Origin: an uncultured Lysobacteraceae bacterium
Lineage (GTDB): Bacteria > Pseudomonadota > Gammaproteobacteria > Xanthomonadales > Xanthomonadaceae
Reading direction: 5' to 3'
Length of the DNA: 64,000 nucleotides
Assembly (NCBI GenBank): GCA_936911875.1
Contig: CAKZGB010000012.1
Span: 34,586 to 98,585 of the forward strand
Both the position numbers and the translations under genes were made by a program. The notes under the pieces are model-generated. The model worked only from the letters and a program-made list of their open reading frames with translations, was not told the DNA's origin and made no database searches. Shown here in pieces: positions 45,293-53,358 of this stretch; positions within the stretch are counted from its first letter, which is position 1, and each line of letters starts with the position of its first letter.

Positions 45293-46612
45293 ATGCGCAG
45301 GCCTAGAGGCAAACTTGCGGTTTGGATGAATGGCGAATTTGTCGGAACGTGGACGTCTGCCGGAACGAAGTGTGCCCTCGAATATGACCCGAAATGGCTC
45401 GCCCATCCAAACGCTCGTCCCATCTCTTTGTCTCTGCCAATGGGTGTCGGACCTTTAACCGGGCGACGTGTAGACGACTGGTTTGAGAATCTGCTCCCCG
45501 ATAGCGTGTCGATTCGCAGTCGGCTGATGAGCCGATTCCGGGTTGCGACCAAATCGCCCATGGATCTGCTGGCAGCCATCGGCCGTGACTGCGTCGGTGC
45601 AATCCAGCTCTTACCATTGGATGCGGTGCCCGCAGAACCGGAAAGAATACAAGGCGAAGCCTTAGATGAATCTCAGCTCGCCATGCATCTGCGCAATGTC
45701 ACGTCGGGCCACAGTCTGAACTTAGCGGATGAGCCGTTTCGCATCTCAATTGCAGGAGCGCAGGAAAAGACTGCTTTACTTTTCCACCACGGACAATGGA
45801 TTTCTCCCGAGGGTTCAACTCCGACTAACCGAATCCTCAAATTGCCACTGGGGCAGGTTGGCAATATGGGTGCCGATTTTGCAACATCTGTGGAGAACGA
45901 ATGGCTATGCTCCAAGATCGCCGCGGCATTCGGATTACCGGTAGCGACCTGCGATATCGTCCGGTTTGAGGACCAGAAAGCACTTTCCGTTCACCGATTT
46001 GATCGTGCTTATGCATCCGATGGCCGATGGATCATGCGCTTACCGCAAGAGGACTTCTGTCAGGCTCTAGGAGTGCCTTCGTCACGAAAGTACCAGTCCG
46101 ATGGCGGTCCGGGCATCGGCCAAATCATGGACATTCTCGGCGGCTCCGGAAATGCGGAGCTCGATCGCGAGAACTTCCTCCGCGCGCAGATCCTGTTTTG
46201 GCTATTAAAGGCTCCGGACGGTCACGCCAAGAACTTCAGCATCTTTATCAGGCCGCGCGGAGAATTTGTGATGACACCGCTGTACGACATCCTTTCCGCC
46301 CATCCCATTATCGGTAGTGGCGTTCGTCAACTTTCTGAGCAAAAAGCGAAGTTGGCAATGGCTGTACGTGGAAAAACCAATCACTATTCCATGTGCAAGA
46401 TACTGCCTCGCCATTGGATAGAGCAGGGCAAGACCGTCGGCTTTAGCGAAGCCACTACAATGCGAATCCTTACGGACATGGCTTCGATAACGGAAGCCGC
46501 AGTTTCCGACGTAGAAAAGCTGTTGCCTTCAGAGTTTCCTGTATCCGTATCGGAGCCAATTCTGGACGGTCTGCGCAGTCAAGCACAGAAGTTGCTCAAG
46601 TTTGATCCGTAG
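45293..46612 (+). CDS. hipA: HipA-type serine/threonine kinase toxin
   Basis: The protein has 439 residues, close to the 440 of E. coli HipA. HipA phosphorylates glutamyl-tRNA synthetase and causes growth arrest and persistence. The kinase loop with the autophosphorylated serine is SIAGAQEKTALL (Ser152), the catalytic residues are Asp309 in DGHAKN and Asp332 in YDILSA, and STPTNRILKLPLGQ matches the nucleotide-binding part. No frameshift or truncation is seen, so the toxin should be active. Its composition is visibly more AT-rich than neighbouring housekeeping genes. Confidence 0.93.
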   Translation: MRRPRGKLAVWMNGEFVGTWTSAGTKCALEYDPKWLAHPNARPISLSLPMGVGPLTGRRVDDWFENLLPDSVSIRSRLMSRFRVATKSPMDLLAAIGRDCVGAIQLLPLDAVPAEPERIQGEALDESQLAMHLRNVTSGHSLNLADEPFRISIAGAQEKTALLFHHGQWISPEGSTPTNRILKLPLGQVGNMGADFATSVENEWLCSKIAAAFGLPVATCDIVRFEDQKALSVHRFDRAYASDGRWIMRLPQEDFCQALGVPSSRKYQSDGGPGIGQIMDILGGSGNAELDRENFLRAQILFWLLKAPDGHAKNFSIFIRPRGEFVMTPLYDILSAHPIIGSGVRQLSEQKAKLAMAVRGKTNHYSMCKILPRHWIEQGKTVGFSEATTMRILTDMASITEAAVSDVEKLLPSEFPVSVSEPILDGLRSQAQKLLKFDP

Positions 46613-46629
46613 TGATTGGGCCGAGAATA

Positions 46630-47307
46630 CTAAGCCAGCTTGAGTTTTTCCTGCAGCCGCGATTGCAGGTAACCGCGGGCACGAATGTGCTCCTCCTGGA
46701 TCGGACGCGTCGGCTTCTTCTCTAATGTGGCGTTGAAGAGCTCGCCGCCGGTTTCCATTTCCCACAAGCGTGCGTAATAGAGCTTGTCTTCACTGAGGTG
46801 CGCCATAACGACCATTGCAGTGAGCAGAGGGTGGTTGTTGGTCACGTTGGAGCCGCGGGTGCGGCCGTGCTCAAGCTCGACGGCCAGCGCGTACTGGAAT
46901 TCCCACAAATGACCCAGCGTCTTGGCGCCCTTGTAGCGGCGACCCTTGGGCAGGAAATCCGAGATGATATCCATCTGCGGCTTGCCGCCTTCCTTGGGCT
47001 GCAGGATGTTCTTATCTAGCGCATATTTGACCTGGGCCAAGACAGCGACGGCTTCTTTTTCGGGCACAACGTTCGGACCCATTGGCGACTTCGGCGCGAT
47101 CTTATCGAGTTCGAGCAGGGCCCAGTTGCGGCTCTTGGTAAAGCCGAGTGCCTTGCAATACGCACCAACCGACTGGCGGCAAAGGAAATTGAAGTCCACC
47201 GAATTGCCAAGATTGAAAACCGACAGCTCATGGATGATCCACGAGGTCAGTTTCTCGGCAGATGCGGAGGCGTTGATCAGTTCTTCGTAGTTGGGACGTT
47301 TAGCCAT
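46630..47307 (-). CDS. Uncharacterised protein with DUF5661-like C-terminal half
   Basis: The protein has 225 residues with no signal or membrane segment. The C-terminal half holds ALAVELEHGRTRGSNVTNN, AHLSEDKLYYARLWEME, which matches the VELEHG...NVT...AHL.E...YY.RL..ME pattern I associate with DUF5661. The N-terminal half is helical and not recognised. The family has no known function. It is convergent with hipA (17-base gap) and lies downstream of the MATE gene beyond a 7-bp repeat array. Confidence 0.65.
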   Translation of the reverse strand: MAKRPNYEELINASASAEKLTSWIIHELSVFNLGNSVDFNFLCRQSVGAYCKALGFTKSRNWALLELDKIAPKSPMGPNVVPEKEAVAVLAQVKYALDKNILQPKEGGKPQMDIISDFLPKGRRYKGAKTLGHLWEFQYALAVELEHGRTRGSNVTNNHPLLTAMVVMAHLSEDKLYYARLWEMETGGELFNATLEKKPTRPIQEEHIRARGYLQSRLQEKLKLA

Positions 47308-47340
47308 TTGCAGTTCTCGATTTCAGTTGTGGAAGTTGCT

Positions 47341-47424
47341 TATCACCAATTACCAAATCCCATTTACCACTTACCAGTTTCCAAATCCCATTTACCATTT
47401 CCCACTTACCATTTACCATTTACC
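47341..47424 (-). repeat. Twelve tandem 7-bp units (GGTAAAT type)
   Basis: Twelve consecutive heptads fill 84 bases without a gap. Read on the minus strand most are GGTAAAT, GGTAAGT, GGGAAAT or GGGATTT, so each begins GG and is otherwise A/T-rich. The last copy before the MATE coding region supplies that gene's TAA stop codon. The array ends 33 bases upstream of the start of the next minus-strand gene. Confidence 0.9.
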
Positions 47425-48868
47425 TCACAACGGGTGTTCTATCCCCAACCGGCGACGGCACCTGTGCCGGCACCTCAGCGGGGATCGCGACGATGTCATC
47501 CTTGCCGGCCAACATGTGGGCCTTACGCCAACCGCCCCAGCGGTAATAGGCCAGTGACATCAGCATCGACAGCACGGCGCTGACCGGAAAGCTCCACCAG
47601 ATCGCGTCGGCACCCAAAGTGGGTTGCAGCATCTTGGCAAAGGGGACACGGATTCCCCACATCGCGAGCGTCAGGATGATTAGCGGCGGCATCACAGCAC
47701 CGGTCGAGCGGACCACACCGGCCACCACAAAGGTCACGCCGAAAAACACAAACGACCAGATGGAGATGTGGTTCAGATGCTGCGCGTTGGCCAGGGCCGC
47801 ACTCGCTTCAGGCAGGAACAGCGCCAGCGTGTAACGGTCCAAAAGAATAATCGGAAGAATCAGCGCAAGGGTCAGCACAAAGTTGAAGAGCACACCGGCG
47901 CGGGCGGTGCCTTCGACACGATCCCACCGACCGGCACCGACATTCTGTGCAGCCATCGAGGAGCAGGCGGCGCCGATCGCCATCGCGGGCATCTGCACGT
48001 ATGTCCACAGCTGCAATGCAGCGCCATAGGCCGAGGTCATATCGACACCGTAGCTGTTGACCATGCTGATCATCATGATCATGGCCAGCGAGATCACGAT
48101 CATCTGCAGACCCATGGGCACGCCCTTGACGATGAGCGATTTCAGAATCGTCAGATCAGGAATGTACACCGAGTTTTCGGTGCGATTGATCCACAGCGGA
48201 TGGCGGCGATAGCGCAGCCAGAACACCAGTGCAATCAGGCTGATCACGTTGGAAACCAGGGTTGCCATCGCGGAGCCGGCAATACCCATCTTAGGGAAGG
48301 GGCCAATACCGAAGATCAGCAGGGGATTGAGCACGATGTCGAGCAGGACGACCAGCAGCAGGAACGCAAATGGCGTCCGCGTATCACCGGCACCGCGCAG
48401 GATCGCGGAGAAGAACGCGAACATATAGAGAAACGGCACGGCCATAAAGATCACGCGCAGATAGCTCTCGGCCATGGCGAGTGCGGCGGGCGGAGTACTC
48501 ATCCATACAAGAATGTGGCGTGACAGTGGTAAACCGATTAGCGCGATGGCGATCGAGACACCAAAGAAGAACGTGGCACTGGTGCCGATCACGCGCTTGG
48601 CTTGCGCTTGGTTGCCGGCGCCCATGGCTTGACCGACCAGAATCGTTGCAGCCATCCCCACGCCGAAGACCGCGCCAATCAGGAAAAACATGATGTTGTT
48701 GGCATTGGCCGTTGCGGTCAGGGCCTGTTCGCCGAGGTAGCGTCCCACCCATACCGCATTCACCGAACCGTTCAAGGACTGCAAAACGTTGCCGGCCAGA
48801 ATCGGCAGGGCGAACACCAGCAGCGTGGATGCAATGGGACCTTCGGTGAGATTGCGGTTTGGTTTCAT
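47420..48868 (-). CDS. MATE-family multidrug/cation exporter
   Basis: The protein has 482 residues with twelve hydrophobic helices in two similar halves (for example LLVFALPILAGNVLQSLNGS and GVPMGLQMIVISLAMIMM). MATE proteins export drugs or metabolites in exchange for sodium or protons. The motif SVNAVWVGRYLGEQAL is typical. The TAA stop is contributed by the 7-bp repeat array. The substrate cannot be told. Confidence 0.9.
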   Translation of the reverse strand: MKPNRNLTEGPIASTLLVFALPILAGNVLQSLNGSVNAVWVGRYLGEQALTATANANNIMFFLIGAVFGVGMAATILVGQAMGAGNQAQAKRVIGTSATFFFGVSIAIALIGLPLSRHILVWMSTPPAALAMAESYLRVIFMAVPFLYMFAFFSAILRGAGDTRTPFAFLLLVVLLDIVLNPLLIFGIGPFPKMGIAGSAMATLVSNVISLIALVFWLRYRRHPLWINRTENSVYIPDLTILKSLIVKGVPMGLQMIVISLAMIMMISMVNSYGVDMTSAYGAALQLWTYVQMPAMAIGAACSSMAAQNVGAGRWDRVEGTARAGVLFNFVLTLALILPIILLDRYTLALFLPEASAALANAQHLNHISIWSFVFFGVTFVVAGVVRSTGAVMPPLIILTLAMWGIRVPFAKMLQPTLGADAIWWSFPVSAVLSMLMSLAYYRWGGWRKAHMLAGKDDIVAIPAEVPAQVPSPVGDRTPVVR

Positions 48869-48956
48869 CGCCCGAGTGTAGCTGAGTAAAGGTCAAGAAC
48901 CCGTGGACAAGATCGGCTATCCTGCATAGACGGTTCACCATTCGAGGGTATGGCTG

Positions 48957-51470
48957 ATGACTATGGAACTCGATCGTCCGGTTTCGCTTTCGGCGGCGGA
49001 GTTCACGCGTCGCGTGACTGCAGGTGAGCCTGTTTCAGGCTGCATGGTGACAGAGCCTGCGTATTTGCATGGCCAAGTCGACGCACCCATGCTGTTGCGA
49101 ACCACGGACTGGAACCGCTGCGTGTTCCTGCACGGACTGCGACTGACCCACGTTCAGGCTGATGCCGATGGCATTCTCGCAACGACAGTCGACGAGCGCC
49201 TGCCGAATGAACTGACGCTACTCAATCTGCACGGCATCCAATGTCATGGCGACTTGGCAATTGACGGGCTGTATTTGCACGATCCGCAGCAGCGCCTTCG
49301 CCAGTCGCAGTTGACCCTGCGTATTAGCGGCTCCCGCATCACCGGAAGTCTTGGCGTTGAACGGTTGTTGCGTGATAGCAGCAATGTACCGTTCGCTGCA
49401 GCCTTGAATGTTCACCGCAGCATGATCGATGGCGATCTCGGCGTCTGGCTCAGCGGCCCGGTTGATTTGCACATCGATGGTGAGGCCTCGCGTATCGAGG
49501 GATCTGTCGAGCTGACTGAGGGTCTGGGTGGACAAATCAGTCGTGCGTCATTTCAGGCGGCACGTATCAGCGGCGGGATGAGGCTGAATGTGTCAAGCGA
49601 AGAGCCCTGCAAGTTGTTTCTGCGGGGCATCCATCTGGGCGGCCCTTTGCGGGGTGACGGTACGTTCGCGTTTGTATCGGCATCGTATTCGCGATTCGAT
49701 TCCGAGGTGGCGATCCGACATCAGCGTGCGCCAGGTTCGGCTGATGCGGCGCCGATTTTCATGGACTTCACGGAGTCGGTGCTTGGCGCCGCCTTGCGAC
49801 TGAAGGCAGACGCGCCGCAACGTGTGACCTACCACTTGTCCTTAGCGCGGATCACCGGCTCGGTGGTGCTCGCCGGTCGCATGCACGGTGAAGATGACAA
49901 ACCGTCAGTGTCGGCAATCGGCGCATCCATTGGCGGAAATCTGGAGCTCGCGTTCGCTCCTTCGCCCGTGCGAGCGGATCAGCGCGGGCGTCGTATCGAG
50001 GCTGCCGCCATCGAAGTCGGTGGTGATGTCAGCTTTTCGATCAGTGAAGATCGCGACGGTAACACCGACGCGTCCTGCTATGCCCTGGAGCTGTATTTCT
50101 GGAGTGCCAAGATCGGCGGCGAGTTCCGTTTGCGTGGCGATGAGATTCTGGATGCCGGCAACGCCGCGGGCCGCTTTGAGGTGCGCTGTCTCGTTCTTGA
50201 CGGCGCCATCGTCCGAGGCTATATCGGAATTGGACGCGTGGATCTCACCGCAACATGCGGTTGGTCGACCGGCACTTCGTGCATCAATCTTCGTCACGCT
50301 CAAGCTCCCGAGATTGTTGTACGTGATGTCCGTATTCGCCTTGGCGGTACCGAGGGTGCGGTATGGATTGATGGTGAGCAGGAGTTGAAGCCACTGGCAG
50401 GCAGATCGGATGCCCTCAATCCCTTCGCTGTGATCGACGCGCGTTTTGCCAAGATATCAATGTCGCTGAGAATTGGTGATCTGCGCGGATCGTTCCGGAC
50501 GCCACATGCAATGGCCTTTAAAGTTCCCGTCGCGGTACGGCTAAGCGGTGCCAAGTGCGGCGATGTAGACCTTGACGGGATCTTTGTGGAAGCTAATGAC
50601 ACGTACCTTCCGATCGTTGCGACGGATCTGGAGGTTACCGGAACCTTGGATTGGCGCCCCGGTGAGGATACAAACCGTGATCAGACGTCATTGCCGCGGG
50701 TGCCCTCGCTGGATCTTAATAGTGCGCAGATTGTTTGCCTGCGATTGACTGATCCGCCGCCGCCAAAGCTGATCGATTTGCGTGGCGCGCAGGTGACACG
50801 TTGGCGTGTTGCTGATTCGCTTCAACCCGAAGTCGAGAGCGCGCCGGTTTACTTGCGGCTGCTGCGCACCCTTCGCGAGTTTGATAGCTCGGTCTATTCC
50901 GCCGTGGAGACCCGACTCGCAGACATCGGTAAGAAGGCCGATGCCGACGCCATCTTTATTGAGCGTCGAAAGTTGGAACAGGAGCGCGACCGGCAGGATG
51001 GCAATTACTTGCGCTGGTTGGGCTCGTGGTTGCATGGCATCACCGTCGGCTACGGCACCAAGCCGTTTGTGCGGCCCGGCTTAGCGCTTGCGCTGATTTT
51101 TGTGGTGGCCGTCGCTCTTTCCTATGTGAATTACGGTCAATGGTTTCGCCAGTCCACCGCATCATTAGGGGCAATGCAGGAATGCGGTGCACCGTGTGAG
51201 GAGCGACTCGCGGCTTCGCAGGAGCAGTTCGAACGCATGAAAGCACATGCGCCGGGTACCGCCGGTAAACGGCTTGCGGATGCGGCCGGATTCGTAACGC
51301 GCAATGTGGTGCCGCTTGTGGATCTGCAAGTTGGGGCGGGCATTGAGCCGATCAGCGGATCGGGTGCGGGTATTCTGTCGCTGCTGCTCAAACTCTGCGG
51401 TTGGGCCCTGTGGCCGATTCTGATCAGCAGTTTCGTCGTCACGATCCTGCACAGCCGCCATCGCGGCTAA
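48957..51470 (+). CDS. Large solenoid-repeat protein with C-terminal two-helix membrane module
   Basis: The protein has 837 residues; GAGGG eight bases before ATG 48957 supports this start. From about residue 85 to 580 it contains twelve or more motifs of the type (I/V)xGxLxL, such as ITGSLGVERL, IDGDLGVWLS, ITGSVVLAG, IGGNLELAF, VGGDVSFSI and IGGEFRLRG, which suggests a right-handed beta-solenoid. Then come a charged helix (ADADAIFIERRKLEQERDRQ), the motif ITVGYGTKPF, a membrane helix (about 706-726), a loop with NVVPLVDLQVGAG and a last membrane helix (about 805-831). The tail resembles that of proteins labelled membrane-associated oxidoreductase in actinomycetes, but no redox motif is visible. 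There is no signal peptide. Function unknown. Confidence 0.75.
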   Translation: MTMELDRPVSLSAAEFTRRVTAGEPVSGCMVTEPAYLHGQVDAPMLLRTTDWNRCVFLHGLRLTHVQADADGILATTVDERLPNELTLLNLHGIQCHGDLAIDGLYLHDPQQRLRQSQLTLRISGSRITGSLGVERLLRDSSNVPFAAALNVHRSMIDGDLGVWLSGPVDLHIDGEASRIEGSVELTEGLGGQISRASFQAARISGGMRLNVSSEEPCKLFLRGIHLGGPLRGDGTFAFVSASYSRFDSEVAIRHQRAPGSADAAPIFMDFTESVLGAALRLKADAPQRVTYHLSLARITGSVVLAGRMHGEDDKPSVSAIGASIGGNLELAFAPSPVRADQRGRRIEAAAIEVGGDVSFSISEDRDGNTDASCYALELYFWSAKIGGEFRLRGDEILDAGNAAGRFEVRCLVLDGAIVRGYIGIGRVDLTATCGWSTGTSCINLRHAQAPEIVVRDVRIRLGGTEGAVWIDGEQELKPLAGRSDALNPFAVIDARFAKISMSLRIGDLRGSFRTPHAMAFKVPVAVRLSGAKCGDVDLDGIFVEANDTYLPIVATDLEVTGTLDWRPGEDTNRDQTSLPRVPSLDLNSAQIVCLRLTDPPPPKLIDLRGAQVTRWRVADSLQPEVESAPVYLRLLRTLREFDSSVYSAVETRLADIGKKADADAIFIERRKLEQERDRQDGNYLRWLGSWLHGITVGYGTKPFVRPGLALALIFVVAVALSYVNYGQWFRQSTASLGAMQECGAPCEERLAASQEQFERMKAHAPGTAGKRLADAAGFVTRNVVPLVDLQVGAGIEPISGSGAGILSLLLKLCGWALWPILISSFVVTILHSRHRG

Positions 51471-51507
51471 GCGCCGGGCACGCCATCGTTTGAATCCGAT
51501 AAAACAC

Positions 51508-51535
51508 GGTGCCCATGACTTTTGCCATGGGCGCC
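51508..51535. other. Strong stem-loop before the M28 peptidase gene
   Basis: GGTGCCCATG pairs with CATGGGCGCC (ten base pairs, one GT) around an eight-base loop. No T-run follows. It lies 37 bases after the solenoid gene stop and 58 bases before the peptidase ATG, so it may end or protect the upstream transcript. Confidence 0.55.
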
Positions 51536-51593
51536 GACGGCGTTCGGCACGCAGAATCGAAGATTGCCCTTAATTTCGGATCGAACGACGACT

Positions 51594-53186
51594 ATGCGGA
51601 TCTCAACGACGCTTGCAGCTCTCACCATTGGCCTGACACTGGCAACGACCGGCAATGCTCAGCCTATGGATCTCAACGTCGTCAGCCGCATTCGCCAGGA
51701 GGCCTTCTACAGCTCGCAGGTCATGCAGACGTTCACGCATCTGACCGAAGAGATCGGTCCGCGCCTGACCAACTCGCCGAACATGCAAAAGGCCAATGAC
51801 TACGCCAAATCCAAGTTCAACGAGTGGGGCCTGAGCAACGTCAAAGATGTCCCGTTCGAAGACTTTGGCCGCGGCTGGGATTTCCGCAGTGCCCATGTCG
51901 AGATGATCGCCCCGCGTGCCTTCCCCTTGCATGCCTTGCCTAAGGCCTGGACGCCCGGAACCAATGGCCCGATCGAAGGCGAAGCCATGGCCGTCACGCT
52001 CAAAAGCGCTGAAGATTTCAAAAAGTATCAGGGCAAGCTCAAGGGCAAGATTCTGTTCCTCTCCGAGTTGCGTGCATACAAGCCCGGCACGGAGCCCGAT
52101 CAGCGTCGTTATGACGATGCGGGTCTGGCGGCATTGCAGTCGTTCGCAGTGCCCAAGACCATGACATCAGATCGCGCAAAACGCATCAAGGACTTCCGCG
52201 ACCGCGAGAAGTTCACGCGCGAGTTGAACAAATTCTTAGTTGACGAAGGCGTGCTCGCCACCGTCAGCATCAGCGGTTGGGATAACGGCATCATCCGCGT
52301 TGGCGGTGCCGGCTCCCGACGTGCAGGGGAGTCGGTGGGTGTACCCGATCTGGCCATGATTGCCGAGCATTACAACCAGGTCATGCGCATGCTGGATCAC
52401 AAAGATGTAGTTCGGATTCGCGCCGACATCGATGCGCGCTTTACTTCGGACAGCAACGACCCGGGTTACAACACACTGGCCGAGCTGCCCGGTACCTCAA
52501 AGGCCGACGAAGTCGTGATGCTCGGTGCTCACATGGATTCGTGGCATACCGGCACCGGCGCCAACGATAACGCCGCAGGCACCGCCGTCATGATGGAGGC
52601 CATGCGCATCCTCAAGTCGATTGGTGTCAAACCCAAGCGCACGATTCGTGTTGCGTTGTGGGGCGGCGAAGAACAGGGTCTGATCGGTTCGGCAGACTAT
52701 GTGTCTAAGACGTTTGCATCGTATCCGCTGTCGACCAAACCGGAAGATGCCGATCTGCCCAAGTCATTGCGTCCGCGCACCGGCGCCATGCAACGCAAAC
52801 CCGCGTACGACAAGTTCTCGGTGTACTTCAATATGGACAACGGTTCCGGCAAATTCCGCGGCATCTATGCGCAGGAAAATCTGGCCGCCATGCCGATCTT
52901 CCAGGAATGGCTCAAGCCGTTCAACGATCTGGGCGCAACCACCGTGGTCTCGCGCAACACCGGCAGCACCGACCACATCAGCTTTGATCGCGTCGGTTTG
53001 CCCGGATTCCAGTTTGTGCAGGATGGCCTGGACTACTTCACCAACGTGCACCACAGCCATCTCGACACGGTCGATCACGCCTCCGAGGAAGACCTCAAGC
53101 ACAACGCCGCCATGGTCGCTGCCTTTGTGTACGCCGCTGCCATGCGCGATGAACGCATGCCGCGCAAGGCCGTAATCGAGGAATAA
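51594..53186 (+). CDS. Secreted M28-family metallopeptidase
   Basis: The protein has 530 residues from ATG 51594, which gives a clean signal peptide (MRISTTLAALTIGLTLATTGNA). The zinc-binding pattern of M28 peptidases is present: AHMDSWHTGTGANDNAAGT with His and Asp, GGEEQGLIGS with the catalytic and metal Glu pair, NMDNGSGK with Asp, and HHSHLDTVDH with His. A protease-associated-like insert precedes the catalytic domain. It probably removes N-terminal amino acids from extracellular or periplasmic peptides. Confidence 0.9.
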   Translation: MRISTTLAALTIGLTLATTGNAQPMDLNVVSRIRQEAFYSSQVMQTFTHLTEEIGPRLTNSPNMQKANDYAKSKFNEWGLSNVKDVPFEDFGRGWDFRSAHVEMIAPRAFPLHALPKAWTPGTNGPIEGEAMAVTLKSAEDFKKYQGKLKGKILFLSELRAYKPGTEPDQRRYDDAGLAALQSFAVPKTMTSDRAKRIKDFRDREKFTRELNKFLVDEGVLATVSISGWDNGIIRVGGAGSRRAGESVGVPDLAMIAEHYNQVMRMLDHKDVVRIRADIDARFTSDSNDPGYNTLAELPGTSKADEVVMLGAHMDSWHTGTGANDNAAGTAVMMEAMRILKSIGVKPKRTIRVALWGGEEQGLIGSADYVSKTFASYPLSTKPEDADLPKSLRPRTGAMQRKPAYDKFSVYFNMDNGSGKFRGIYAQENLAAMPIFQEWLKPFNDLGATTVVSRNTGSTDHISFDRVGLPGFQFVQDGLDYFTNVHHSHLDTVDHASEEDLKHNAAMVAAFVYAAAMRDERMPRKAVIEE

Positions 53187-53233
53187 GGAGTAGGACGAAG
53201 GCGCACCGAGCTCCGACAGGTCGCCTCTCTATA

Positions 53234-53256
53234 GGGAAGGCCAGCCCGGCCTTCCC
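53234..53256. other. Perfect nine-pair stem-loop after the M28 peptidase gene
   Basis: GGGAAGGCC and GGCCTTCCC pair perfectly around a five-base loop. It sits between the peptidase stop and the Fur-controlled receptor gene. The downstream side on the plus strand is A-rich rather than T-rich, so it is not a classical intrinsic terminator; a 3'-end stabiliser or factor-assisted terminator is possible. Confidence 0.6.
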
Positions 53257-53278
53257 AAAAACAATTGAGAATTAGTGT

Positions 53279-53297
53279 AGAAATAAGAATCATTATC
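53279..53297. promoter_or_regulatory. Fur box upstream of the siderophore receptor operon
   Basis: The 19 bases ending in AATCATTATC agree at 14 of 19 positions with the classical Fur box. The site is 61 bases before the receptor ATG in an AT-rich stretch, where it would repress transcription when iron is plentiful. Confidence 0.8.
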
Positions 53298-53358
53298 ATT
53301 TAAGATATGTCCATGGCCCAAGGCCGCCGCAATTCATGCAATCGGACGTATCCATTCA

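Noticed and set aside
51040..51075. TVGYG in the solenoid protein as a potassium-channel selectivity filter
   Set aside because: The motif lies before the first of the two membrane helices, not in a pore loop between them, and the flanking residues do not fit a channel pore.
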